A stretch of DNA of 64,000 bases from Macrothele yani (Eukaryota; Arthropoda; Arachnida; Araneae; Macrothelidae). The notes beneath the pieces were generated by a model. That model had not been told where the DNA came from. It ran no database searches and was given only the letters and a program-made list of their open reading frames with translations. The stretch is from assembly GCA_039090855.1 (NCBI GenBank), contig CM077002.1, positions 87,858,194 to 87,922,193 on the forward strand. Reading direction: 5' to 3'. Below are positions 1 through 10,930 of the stretch, piece by piece (position 1 is the stretch's first letter; every line of letters starts with the position of its first letter). Position numbers and translations under genes: made by a program.

Positions 1-740
1 CTTTTCCTTTTCTAAATGTCCTGCCATGAACTGCACAGAAAATCTGTTCAAACTGTTTCACAATATTATTCCAAGAACATGATGGTACTGTCAAACTGCC
101 AACAGATATTAGTTTTACCCAATTATCTTGAACAGAATTAGTATCAGGGCAGTTTTTAGAAATAGTTCCTAAAGAAGGATCTTTATCACGAACACGATAT
201 GCTATGTATCCAGCTATGTAGGTCATGTCTTCCTGCTCAGAAATGGAGAGTTCTGTTGACTGCTCATTCAAGTCAATCTCCCAAGCCATTGGAGATGTGT
301 CTTCAAAAAATTCAAAGTTCATATCCTCACAGCTGTTTTCGGTCGAAGCCGTTGTCACCAGATCCTCTACTTCTTCATTTCTGAAAGCATTTTCCAACAG
401 TTCAGATGTTAAATAAACACCCAGGCTCTTAGAAGTTTCTGCTTGGGATTCAGTCATATTAACTTTTTCTGAAAGTTTTGGCAATTTGTTTGCTAGCAGC
501 AACTGTTTTAATCTGTTCATCATCTCCGTCGGAGATGGATGATTATTAAATCGACCGAGACCTCATATCTGACTGAACAGACTTTGTAAAGCATCCTGCG
601 TTAATTGTGCTGTCAATATATATTTAACACCGACTGTTTTTAAGTCGTCATACAAGCCCAAAAGCGAGTTTATGGAAATAATCATTCCTTTTTCGAAAGG
701 CAAAAGGCAAGATTTTCCCCTGACCCTTAAGCCACTGATG
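1..740 (-). pseudogene. P-element (THAP9-type) transposase, C-terminal part
   Basis: Read on the minus strand this encodes the C-terminal part of a P-element transposase: SGLRVRGKSCLLPFEKG, then LTQDALQSLFSQI, then GLGRFNNHPSP, and near the window edge DMTYIAGYIAYRVRD. In the family the LTQDxLExxFxQIRG stretch lies in the catalytic half and YIAGYxAYK near the C-terminus. The reading frame is broken by one TGA after FSQI, where the family has Arg; CGA to TGA is the simplest explanation. The frame is continuous with 3367 onwards once the hAT at 741-3358 is removed: codons for NRAKNAIS on the far side join GLRVRG here. The gene runs off the left edge. It is a dead copy; function would have been cut-and-paste transposition in the nucleus. 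Confidence 0.85.
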
Positions 741-844
741 CAGGGACGGCGCCAGAAAATTTTCAACGGGGGGCTCTAGGGTGGGTGCTCCAAATTCTGG
801 GGGTGGGTGGGTGGGGGCAAATTATGCTTCATATATATATATAT

Positions 845-2062
845 ATACTGAGTGGCCACTTTATTACAAGATCACCTGACAGTTTTAAGCAAATGAGCTA
901 TGGCTACACGCTGTTGCCGCCAGAGGGTGAGGCTAGTATGAAAAGGGAAAGCTTAGTCCTTAGTGCTTGCGACAGTAGTGGAAGTGATTTTTGGGTGACG
1001 AGATGGGTAAAAAATGCGATTTGACGGACTTTCAACGTGGGATGATTGTAGGAGCTCGAAGCGATGGAACGAGTATCTCCGAAACCGCCGCATTCGTGAA
1101 ATGTTCCAAAGCAGCTGTTGTTAAAGTGTTTAAAGACTGGACTGTCAGCCAAAAAACTGGGTCTCTACGTGCAACGTGTGGTCGTCATCGACTAGTGACT
1201 GCTTGGGTAGAACGGAGAGTGTCCAGACTGGTAACAGACAACAGAAGGGCAACAGTGCAGCAAATTATAGACCATCTTAATCAAGGATCCCTTCAAATGA
1301 TCTCTGCGTGCACTGTTTTCCGTACACTACATCGGATGGGATATGGCAGCCGAAGGCCTGTTCGAACACCTTTGCTGTCTGCAGTTAACAAGAGAAAACG
1401 TCTCCAGTTTGCACAGGAGCACAAAGATTGGACCGTCGATAATTGGAAGCAAATTATGTGGTCCGATGAAATACGTTTTCAGTTGCACCATGCCGATGGC
1501 TGAGTGAGACTTTGGCGGAAACAGCACAAAAACATGGACCCCAAATGCGTTGCTACAACTCTTCAAGCTGGTGGAGGCAACATCATGTTTTCCTGGCATG
1601 CTTTGGGCTCTTTAATTCGTGTTGATCAACGTCTGACTGGCACATCATATCTAAACATTGTTGCGGACCAAGTGCATCTTGTCATGTGGATGGTTTATCC
1701 CAATGGCGATGGCTACTTTCAACAAGATAATGCGTCCTGCCATAGTGCTCGTATTGTACAGTATTGGTTTCAGGAACATGCTGGTGAGTTTACTTTGCTT
1801 AGCTGGCCCCCACAATCTCCAGATCACAACCCCATTGAGAATTTGTGGGATGAAGTTGAACAAGCCATCAGACAGCTGGATCCACAAACCTGCAATCTCA
1901 CACTCCTGGAAAGTTCTATTCATCAAGCATGGTCTCAGATTCCACAAACCACCTATCAACATCTCGTCCATGCCACGAAGAATCGACGCAGTATTAAAGG
2001 CAAAAGGTGGCCCAACGAAGTACTGAGGGGGTGGTCATAATAAAGTGGCCACTCAGTGTATA
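845..2062 (+). mobile_element. Tc1/mariner-superfamily DD36E transposon
   Basis: Inverted ends ACTGAGTGGCCACTTTATTA (847-866) and its complement TAATAAAGTGGCCACTCAGT (2038-2057) match over 20 bp and are bounded by TA-rich DNA. The element is about 1.2 kb with a single transposase gene filling it, the usual layout of this superfamily. It sits inside the hAT at 741-3358. The left flank is an AT dinucleotide run, so the exact TA target is ambiguous by a few bases. Confidence 0.9.
1003..2040 (+). pseudogene. DD36E Tc1/mariner transposase with one nonsense codon
   Basis: The 345-codon frame starts at ATG 1003 (MGKKCDLTDFQRGMIVGA) and is open except for a TGA at 1501-1503. The first part is a paired-type DNA-binding domain (LTDFQRGMIVGARSDGTSI, then RRATVQQIIDHLNQ). 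The catalytic core follows: WSDEIRF gives the first Asp, YFQQDNASCHSA the second (codon 1726), and SPDHNPIENLWDE the Glu (codon 1837). I count 36 residues between second Asp and Glu, so DD36E rather than the usual DD34E; that spacing is the hallmark of the Incomer lineage. The stop lies between ADG and VRLWRK, where an Arg codon is expected, so CGA to TGA is likely. The catalytic residues are intact, so this is a recently disabled copy. Confidence 0.88.
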
Positions 2063-2065
2063 TAT

Positions 2066-2789
2066 TATTAAAGTCAAGAATTAAAAAAACCAGCTGTCGC
2101 TTGCCCGATACAGAGCTGTTTCTTGACTTCCGCTGCACATGCAGCACTTTGAAGTGTGCCAACTGATGAATCTGCCCTTCTTGATTTCATTTTCTTATAA
2201 GAGGTACATGACACCAAGTAAGTTTTGTGGGTCAAGCTGTTTTGGTGTTTTTTAAAACCCGAATCCTTTTCAAGTGCTTTTTTCCAATTGTTGTAACCTT
2301 GCCGAGCGAAGGTGACCTCATGTTTTTCGTCGTCCGATGAAAACATTTTACACGGAAAACAAAAAGCGGAATCTCTCTTTATACTATATGCAAGCCATGG
2401 AAACATGTTATACAGGCAAAAGTATGGAAGCTTCTTTGTTCTTTACCGTGTTTTTTTGTGGGAACTGTTTTAATATAGGCTTTCTGGGTTAATCCGAAAG
2501 TGAAGTTGCTATATCAAGCTCTCCGAGTTCAACATTTTTTGTCTTGCTACCATGTGGTTCTTTCAATGTTTTATTTTCACAAGCATTGCGTTCATAAAAA
2601 TTCCCATTGAATCACTACAAGCACTTAAAGAATCCTCGTTGATTCCTAATGATTTACTACACGCTGTTGATGAAGTTGAAGCTGTTTGATAATCATTATC
2701 CGTTTTGTAGGCACTATTGCATAATTTACTTTTCTTCTTCTGATTAACACTTGTTCGAAAAAATCATGGATTGATTGTTTTACGGACAT
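2066..2789 (-). pseudogene. hAT (ZMYM-type) transposase N-terminal fragment with TTF-like zinc finger
   Basis: The minus strand begins MSVKQSIHDFF at about 2789, a typical start for this group, and continues in shifted frames through PRKPILKQFP to KLPYFCLYNMFPWLAYSI, KRDSAFCFPCKMF, GYNNWKKALEKDSGFKKHQNS and LTHKTYL. The CFPC pair and the downstream HxxxxxH are the TTF-type zinc-binding pattern that precedes DUF4371/hAT catalytic domains. At least one frameshift lies between the start and the finger. The frame ends at the Tc1 insertion and no catalytic residues remain. It belongs to the 741-3358 element. Confidence 0.75.
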
Positions 2790-3358
2790 GTTATTTCAAA
2801 CGTTGGTTTGGGAAGAAATACCTCACTTTCATGTATCACGCACAATATGTGCAAAAAAATAAATCAAGCAGGAAAATTTAGATTTTCCACCAGAACGAGA
2901 AAGAAAACAAGTGTGATTACTAACTAGCCAAGAGAAATTTCGCTCACTGCTTGGTGGTGAATGACGCTGATCACTGTCTGCTGTTTTCGACGATCGTGAT
3001 AACGCCCACTACTTGTCATAGGGCGCCAGGGCGGTGATGGGATTGGCAGAGTGATGCTTATTCAACTTTTCAACCCACTGGCATGAACCGCGGCATCGGA
3101 TTGACGATGTTCTTTGAATTTCCGGCTGGTCTTCGACATCTGTGCGCCAAAGGGGAAGCCCAACATGCAAATAAGGTTTCCCGTCTGAGTCATGGATCGT
3201 GGTTGGAGGAACATAATTGCATAATGCTACCCTTCTCCCATTACCACAGAAGAACATGCAGCTCCGATAGTAAAGTGTACTACATTTTCTTCATTTATCT
3301 CAAAAATTCTGGGGGAAGGGGCTCACCAAAATTTTCACACTCGGTGGCACCGTCCCTT

Positions 3359-5096
3359 CACTGATAGCATTTTTGGCTCTGTTTAAAACAGAAAGTTGTC
3401 TTTCCAAATAACAGGTTTCTATGCCAAAGGGTGCTTTCAAAGGTTTACTAGATGAAAGATATGGCTTGCTACTATTCATTACGTCAAATAAACTATCAAT
3501 TAGTTAAAAAAAAAAATTGACACAACTTTATTTCCAGTAAAATGCAAATTAGCTTTAGCAGTAGTTGCTGAAAATAATATCTTAGCCAGAGTCACTTTCT
3601 GTCGGTCATTTCCTTTTACTGTGAGGTGATTTGGCATAAGTTTATGACATATTTTGATTTCCCCGAATCGTTGTTTAAAACACCTTTAATGAGATCAATT
3701 GTTAAAATGCTGCCGTCTTCAAGAACAAATATTTCCTTTATCCAGGAAGTGATTCCTTAGCAATTTCAAATAATGGGGTAAATCTGCAAACACCCATATT
3801 TTTGACATTTCCATGGTTGGATTTGGGAATGAAAAATTATTTAGAGAAATACTCTTTCCACAAAGTTCCACATCTTCCTAAATCCAACACGATTGCTTTA
3901 ACTTCGACGCCAGTTGTTTGAATGTGCCTAATTATGTTGAAAAGAACATATTTTTTTCATGGAAAGATCGAAATCGAAAAATATAGGCTGTTTCCATTGT
4001 GAAATCAAACCCCTGATGAGCACAAACTGAATTTTTTGAAAAGACCAAGAATCTGGTCCATTCAAGTATCATAGCACAACTTTGAATCAATATGCATCTC
4101 ATCAAAACGTAGAACGCAGATTTTTTCCTGACTGGATAAATTCACGCAACATTTTTTCATTAGCATGAAGACTTCATTTTGGAGCCCAGGATTGCATGTG
4201 AATTTTGTGCACCATCGTTTCAAAGTTGTAGCGCTAGGCAATGGAATACCAATTTTGTCTCTCGAAAAATCATAGGATTTGACAGAAAGTGCTCAAATCA
4301 CAATGCATCTTGAAATATCTTCTGGTGTCCACTTTAGCCTCTGTTTGTTCTCACTAAGAGCATCCATTTGGGTTTTAGTAAAAACGTTGTTAAGACATTT
4401 CTTCAATCTCTCCGAATTCTTTAATTTTTTTTGCAACACGCTTACTTTTTTCTCAGTTGTTTGATTTCAAATAAAAGAGATCTTCTTGAAGTCACCCATC
4501 TCTTGGATTGCTGAACGTAAGTCCTAAAATTTCTTTTTTTCTCTTTGTTTAAATTTTTGACAATCTCTTCGAGGGAGAAAATTTTTTTTCAACAAAACGT
4601 CATTACAAATTTCCATTTTTGAGCAGTTTTTGCAATGGGTTATTTCAACATCTCTGTTGCTGTTATCAAAAACAGTAAGGTCATTATCCTTTTGGATTTC
4701 AGTATGCAGGCAAATCTTTTTATGGCTCAATTCTCGCAATCATTCTAATGCAGCTTGAAGAACTTTCCTTTTTGCCTGTTGACAGCTTCTCAGAGTTTTT
4801 TCTGCTGAAGTTACAGTAGATGGCATATTAATAGTGGGAGTAGCTGAAGATTTCAATATTTTCCTCAAAGGCAATCCCAGCAGTCGATTCTGCATGTCAT
4901 CTATGTAATAACTTGTATGAAAGTGTTCACTGCAGATACTGGCATATTTCACGTTCACTGTGTCCAATCATCGGCATCTATTCAGCCAGTCTTTCGCTAG
5001 AATGGGATCATTTCGTGGGAAGACGTGAAAGACAATGTCCAGTCCTTTCGTGTTAACATGTGTATTTCGGCAAGTTGCAACCGCACATGACGACAT
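3359..5096 (-). pseudogene. P-element (THAP9-type) transposase, N-terminal and central part
   Basis: The gene starts at ATG 5096. A THAP domain follows: CAVATC, HVFPRNDPILAKDWLNRC, then CSEHF and an LPLRKILKSSATPTINMPS tail, giving the C2CH zinc set. The codon after RCR is TGA (4968-4970). Downstream fragments include VLRFDEMHIDSKLCYD at about 4070-4125, which matches the first catalytic region (DEM) of P-type RNase-H transposases, and DGSILTIDLIKGVLNNDSG at about 3690-3750, which matches the GTP-binding/insertion region. Several frameshifts and stops lie between these blocks. The C-terminal part continues at 1-740 beyond the hAT. DNA from 5097 to about 5390 is its 5' flank, with no recognisable gene. 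Confidence 0.82.
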
Positions 5097-5389
5097 TTCG
5101 TTAAAAAAACAGAAATAAAAATCAACATTCAGTGTACAACTTAAATAAAACACAACGTGAAACAAATACTATAAACCAAGAAAAAACGTGGGCATACAAA
5201 ACCAATAACAAAGGAAAATTGGATCCTGTAGGGAAGTTGACAAACGAAACTCGGGGAGCAGGCCAGCGCGATGACGTAGAAACAAGTGACCTACCCATTT
5301 TTCACCCTCCCTTCCACAGACGGGTCGGCATTCAATCTCTCAATGGGACAGACTAGCCCTTCCTCTGTAAAGCCCTTCCTCTGTACATC

Positions 5390-5823
5390 ACATACTGTGT
5401 CTGAAGTAAGACCTCATACCTTATCAATAATAGCTTTTCCAAACACTTTCCCTGGCATACTCAATAAGCTGATACCACGATAGTTCTTGCATTCATTCTG
5501 ATCACCTTTTCTCTTATACATGCGAAACAATGATGGCATCCATCCAATCCTGAGGGACTCTTATTAACTCCCAGCACAACTGGAAAATTTCAGATAACCA
5601 GTCAATTACTGAGTCACCACCATATTTCAGCATCTCAGCAACTTCCAAAGCCCTATTATTCTGAAGAGATTTTAGATCTTTACACATCTCCTCTCTTGAG
5701 ATCCCACCTGTGGTTCTATTTCTCACTGTGAGATAATCTGCTTTTGCCTCAGGATTTCCTTTGCTTTCATGACCTAATAACTGACAGTTAAGTATTCACT
5801 CCACCTTTTACTTAGCTCATTGG
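5390..5823 (-). pseudogene. RTE-like LINE family 2, copy L, 3'-side fragment
   Basis: The minus strand encodes the linker and start of the reverse-transcriptase region: TTGGISREEMCKDLKSLQNN, MLKYGGDSVIDWLSEIFQLCWEL, then VPQDWMDAI. The same motifs occur in the copies at about 26000-26500 and 63500-63830, where the segment KAPGVDGITAEM is better preserved. The fragment stops at 5823, and the next upstream codons of the same LINE resume at 17890: protein ...GEMIWKPN there joins ELSKRWSEY here. One LINE copy was therefore split by the 12-kb insertion. Confidence 0.8.
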
Positions 5824-6714
5824 CAGGGCTCACAAGTAGTCCCTTTTTCCCTAAAAGTCAGTTTTCACAAAAGTCCCCTTTAGTCCCTTTTTTAAAAATA
5901 TGGTCCCTCCCCCCTTTTTTTGGAAAGCCATCAGTTTCACAAATTCTTGAGGAATCTCCCACTTTCCCCCACCATTTTTGTATCTATAGGTTTATTTGTA
6001 TTGTGTATTTATTTATCTCTGCTGAAATCACTGGTATCTGTGGCAGAATCACACTGAAAAGACTTGGGTTGTACTCTATACATCTGGCAGGCATATGATG
6101 TAAAACCAAGAATGGCTTTCGCCCGGTGTGCATGCTAGGTCACGTGTAAGCCACAGTTCTAAAAATAGGTCGACCAATCATCAGCTTTCAAATCAAAACT
6201 ATAACCATTTAACTTAGAGCATCTCAAACAACAAGGGAGGGTATTACATAGAAAAGCAACTTTTCACACCACCTAGATCGCTTGGGAGAAGGGGGGATTA
6301 CTTACATAGCTACAATGCAGCTCATTTCCTTTGTAGCAAGAATTTGCAGAGCCGTAAAGGACTGAGGTGAGGGAATTTTATGTTTGTTATCAAAATACGG
6401 TTTTATACTAAAGATCTTAAATATAAAATTTTGTTTTATTAATTTAGTAGTTTTTGAATTATGGTATTTCGTAACCTAATGTTCTGTATATACATAAACT
6501 AACAGACAGATAGTAGTTGTTCAGATTAATGTCTCATTGTCGAATTTTATCTATTTATTTATCTATTAATTATTATTAAGAAAATTTTTTTGGTTCAAAA
6601 TGCATCTTTGATTTGAATTTCCCTAGAAGCATGTTGCAACTGATCGGTATTAGATGGATATGTATGACGTCCAATGCCGCTTATGAGCTGCCATATATCC
6701 AATGCCACGCTCCA

Positions 6715-7510
6715 GTTTCCATGAGTACAGATTCCAGTACACGTCGGTGCACTTCTACACCTCAGTGATTGAACTAATTTAATGCAGATCGAAAATGGAA
6801 TTCCCTTACAAAAATGCAAATCTGAGGTGATAGTTACTAGCTCCAGTAAACTGCACTGTACATGTACAGAGTGGTATTGTACGGATTCCAATACACATCT
6901 AATTCCGTAATGCATGAACTGATTTTAATGAAATTTGAAATGTAACTCCCTTACATAAACCCAAATGTGAGGTGATAGTTACCAAATCTGGTGAAGTGCA
7001 CTGTACATGTACATAGTGGTATTGTACAGATTCCAGTAAGCATCGTATAACTCAGCAACATATGAACTAATTTTAATGAAATTTGAAATGGAACTAACAC
7101 AAATGCAAATGGGAGATTATAGTTAGCAACTTCAGTAAACTGCAGTGTATATGTACAGAGTGGTATTGTACAGATTCCAGTACACATCTAAATCCATAAT
7201 GCATGAACTGATTTTAAACAAACTTGAAACGGAAATCCTTAAAATGTAAATCCTTTTCTTTATGCAGATGTGGGGTGTTGCTTTCCAATTCCAGGAAACT
7301 GCACTGTTCATTTACAGTATGGTGGTGTAGTTCCAGTACACATCTTACAGCCCTAAGAAGCATAAACTGATTTCAATAAAATTTGGAATGGAACTCCATA
7401 AATGCAAATGTCTACGTAGTGATAATTACCAGTACCAGCAAAGTACCAGCAAGTATGTGTATAAAGTGGTATTTGTACAGTTTTGTACTCTTCGTGTTAA
7501 CATGACTTGC
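6715..7510. repeat. Diverged tandem array, about 150-bp unit, roughly 5 copies
   Basis: The phrase CAGATTCCAGTACACATC and its variants recur near 6730, 6887, 7030, 7175 and 7330. Each is followed by GCATGAACTGATTTTAATGAAATTTGAAATGGAA-like sequence and then by a GTGATAGTTACC...CTGCACTGTACATGTACAGAGTGGT block. Unit length varies from about 143 to 157 bp. Open frames across it (for example 6595-6915 minus) contain no known domain and follow the repeat, so I regard them as chance. Confidence 0.75.
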
Positions 7511-7831
7511 AAACAGATTTTCACAAAGTTAAATTTGAGACACTCATATGTAGATATAAGTGCATAGCTGCCAACATTTCAAAATAAAACGAGAAAGATG
7601 ACACCGAATTTTCGGGTGTAATAAGCACGTCTTTTGAATCCCTTCTGACGCAAATTAAATTTATCAAAGCTATTCAAAGTCAATGGAACCGGTATGAAAA
7701 ACAATAGCATCTGACGGAAGAAAGAAGTTTTTCAATTGGGTCTTTAATCCCTCAGATATTGCTGTAAACGGAATCGTGAGCTTATGAACTCTTAGAAACA
7801 GAGTTATCGACAAAAATAAGATGTGACTTTA

Positions 7832-9671
7832 CGTCCCTTGGTGGGAAAACCATGCATTATTTTAGGAAGAAAGTATTCACAAAAGGTTTATCCATATGAG
7901 CGGTATTAGTCCAAGAAAAAGAATTTTAGTCGAGTTTTCAGGAGCCCAGATTTTGCTACAAATACATCAGAAGTAGAAATTAACACTTATGACCCCTGGC
8001 GGCCAAACCATTCTTTACCAAACATTAGAAATTACGTGAAAAATATTTTCCGTCAGGTCTTGTATGCGACACAGGAAGAATTTTTCAAATCAGAGTTTTA
8101 GGAGCAGAAAACGCAATTTACCATTGTGCGCCCTAGCGGAAAGTCTATGATTTACTTGAAAATTTTGAATTTATAGGAAAAAACATTTCGCATCGCAAGC
8201 ACTATCCAACAAAGAAGGAATTTTTCAAATCGGACTTTTAGAAGTAGAGATATTGACAAAAAAATATATATACATCTACGCCCCTGGCGTAGAAACCATG
8301 CATTATTTCAAGAAGAAAATGTTCCTAAAATGTTTGTCGACATGAGTAGTATTGGTCCACAAAAGACTTTTTTTCAATCGAGATTTTAGGAGCTCATATT
8401 TTGCTGCAAATACATCAGAAGCGGAAATTAAGACTTACGCCACCTGGTGGCCAAACAATTTTTTACAAAAATTTGAAATTACATGCAAACGATTTCCCAT
8501 CAGGAGCTGTATCCGGTGCAGAAAGAATTTTTCAGATCGGAGATTTAGAAGCAGAGATATAGGGGGAAACACAATTTACCTTTGTGCCCCCTAGCGGAAA
8601 GTCTATGAATTACCTGAAAATTTTGAAATTATATGAAAAACATGCGACACGGAAAACACTATACAACAAAGAAGGAAATTTTCAAATCGGACTCCTAGAA
8701 GTCGAGATATTGACAAAAATAAGATGTACATCTACGGCCCCTGGCGTAGAAACCGTGCACTATTATAAAGAAGAAAATGTTTCTAAAAAGTTTGTCGGCA
8801 TGAGTAGTATCGGTCTACAAACGATGTTATTTTCAATCGAGAATTTAGAAGCTCATATTTTGCTGCAAATACATCAGAAGCGGAAATTAAGGTTTACGCC
8901 GCTGGTGGCCAAACCATTTTTTACAGAAATTAGAAATTATGTGCAAACGATTTCCCATCGGGAGCTGTATCCGTTGCAGAAAGAATTTTTCAGATCGGAG
9001 ATTTAGAAGCAGAGATATAGGGGAAAACGCAATTTACCTTTACGCCCCCTAGCAGAAAGTCTATGAATTACTTGAAAATTTTGAAACTATATGAAAAACA
9101 TGTCACACGAAAAACACTATACAACAAAGAAGGAATTTTTCAAATCGGACTCCTAGAAGTCGAGATATTGACAAAAGATATACATCTACGCCCCCTGGCG
9201 GAGAAACTGTGCAATATTTTAGGAAGAAAATATTCCAAAAGGGTTTATCGATGTGAGTGGCATCAGTCCAAGAAAGAATTTTTCAGTCGATATTTTAGAA
9301 GCTCAGATTTTATGGCAAATACATCAGAAGCGAAAATTAACACTTACGTCCCCTGGTGGCCAAAGTATTCTTTACCAAAAATTCGAAATTATATGCAAAA
9401 GATTGTGCATCAGGAGATGTATCCGCTGCAATTTTTTTTTTTCAAATCAGAGTTTTAGAAGAAGAGTTATTGGAAAAAATGCAATTTACTTTTACGCCCC
9501 CTAGTGGAAAATCTATGCGTAATTTGAAAAAGAAACTATATCCAAAAATTTCTGCGACATAAATGGAATCGAAAGATAAAAGATTTTTTTCTATCGGATG
9601 TTTAGAAGCAAATATGTGGAATAAAATGTATTTTTGAATTCGACATCATCTGCATTTACGCCCTCTAGCGG
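7832..9671. repeat. Higher-order satellite: 3 x about 152-bp monomers, about 455-bp period, 4 rounds
   Basis: A CGCCCCCTGGCGG-type box recurs at about 7832, 7990, 8127, 8279, 8438, 8585, 8735, 8897, 9043, 9189, 9347, 9495 and 9659. Spacing averages 152 bp. The sequence after the box cycles in threes: gtAGAAACC-type, gGCCAAAC-type, then gGAAAGTCTATG-type. Between boxes are conserved blocks such as TACATCAGAAGCGGAAATTA and AGAAAGAATTTTTCAGATCGGA. The array ends at about 9780 with ACAGACAGACGGACAAACCG. Long open frames here (8584-9006, 9063-9458) simply track the repeat and have no domain. 9800-10400 shows no gene. Confidence 0.8.
8438..9507 (-). promoter_or_regulatory. CTCF-like motif in each monomer of the satellite
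   Basis: Read on the minus strand, the box between monomers has the form CCRCYAGRKGGCG. Two examples are CCACCAGGTGGCG (8438-8450) and CCACTAGGGGGCG (9495-9507). The known CTCF core in animals is CCNCNAGRKGGCR. Other copies in the array differ by one or two bases (CCGCTAGGGGGCA at 8585-8597, CCGCCAGGGGGCG at 9189-9201). The motif match and spacing are seen directly; binding is inferred. Confidence 0.4.
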
Positions 9672-10409
9672 CGAAATTGTACATTGTAAAAAACAAACAA
9701 AATAAAGAATCATCATTCGCATATTTCAAGCTTTCGAATACAAAAATAATTTTTCAAATCGGACTAATAGTTGCAGAGATACCGTGGTACAGACAGACGG
9801 ACAAACCGATAACATAAACACAATCTTTTTTTACAAAAGACGTGCTAAAAAACAGGAGATTTTTGCAGGATACCATTGAAATACTGAAATAAAGTGTATT
9901 TATATGTATATATGCATATCATGTTGTACACACACACGTTTTATTTATGTGTGCGTGTGCCCTAGTTGGAAAACATTTAACTAACCACTGTACTTTTAAA
10001 CAAATAATACAAGACATTAAAACTATATTCCAAATTGAACATTAATACATGATACAACACTGAAAAATAATAAATACCTATATCTGATTCACAGGACTTG
10101 TTGATGCCAATTTTGCTTTCTTTAAAAATTCACCATCATACTTCTAGTCAAAACACTTTTCTTTCTGACAACATTTGGTGATCAGCAAATTTTCTAGATT
10201 TTCATCTGAGATTAAAGATCACAACTCATTCCTAATATGTTTTTACCTGACTGAATGTACGTTCACATTGAGCATTGCTGTGTGGTATAGATAAAATGGA
10301 GAACATGACCTCTGCTATTTTGTCAAATGGTCTGTGTCCCCCTCCCAGATTTCTGCTCAGTTTGTGCATCGATCATGAGAAAGTCCCAAATGATAATGGC
10401 TGACGTAAT

Positions 10410-10930
10410 CCCGAGGCCTGGCACCATACATTCTTTCCACTTAGCTTTCAAATAAATAAAACAAATGCCTCCTCCTCAGAAAGAAAAAATAATAATAAGA
10501 AAGAAACAGAAGGCTGCATCACGAACTTTGTTCAGAGGCTTCGGGCTGATGTTATCCTGGCCCGGCGCCATGCTTTCTTTCCACTTAGTTTTCAAACAAG
10601 CAAAATACATTCCTCCTTCCCAGAAAAGAGAAAAAAAAAAGAAAGAAAAGAAACAAAGAAGTGCATCACAAACTTGGTTCAGAGGCATCGGGCTGACACA
10701 ATTCCAGGCCACAATAAAAAAAGCAATCCCTGGCCACAGCAAAGGAAGCACGTTATGGTCCAACATAATCCTGGGTCATGGCGAAAGAAGCACGCCGGGC
10801 CTACGTAAACCCAGCTTGGCGCCGTGCTCTTTTTTTTGCACTCTTTCAAACAAGCAAAACAAATTCCTCCTCCTAAGGGGGGGGAAGAAACAAAGAGCTG
10901 TGTTACGAACTTTGTTAAGAGGCTTTTACA
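10410..10930. repeat. Tandem array, about 140-bp unit, about 3-4 copies
   Basis: The block GGCCCGGCGCCATGCTTTC, TTTCCACTTAGTTTTCAAAC, AAATGCCTCCTCCTCAGAAA, an A/G-rich run, then CATCACGAACTTTGTTCAGAGG occurs from about 10412, 10550 and 10805, with a partly scrambled copy between. Its A/G-rich stretches generate chance frames on both strands (10465-10938 plus; 10476-11005 minus). Confidence 0.65.

Larger units (their letters stand above)
741..3358 (-). mobile_element. Internally deleted hAT element inserted in the P element
   Basis: Inverted ends are CAGGGACGGCGCCA at 741 and, read from the other end at 3358, AAGGGACGGTGCCA. They are flanked by CACTGATG (733-740) and CACTGATA (3359-3366), an 8-bp target duplication with one mismatch, as expected for hAT. 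Removing the element restores the interrupted P-transposase frame, which fixes the boundaries independently. The minus strand keeps only the N-terminal zinc-finger part of the transposase; the catalytic domain is missing, so the copy is non-autonomous. A Tc1/mariner has jumped into it at 845-2062. Relative age is therefore P oldest, hAT next, Tc1 youngest. Confidence 0.85.

Noticed and set aside
8584..9458. Two open frames of 131-140 codons in the satellite
   Set aside because: They follow the tandem repeat, resemble each other only because of it, and show no domain or codon bias.
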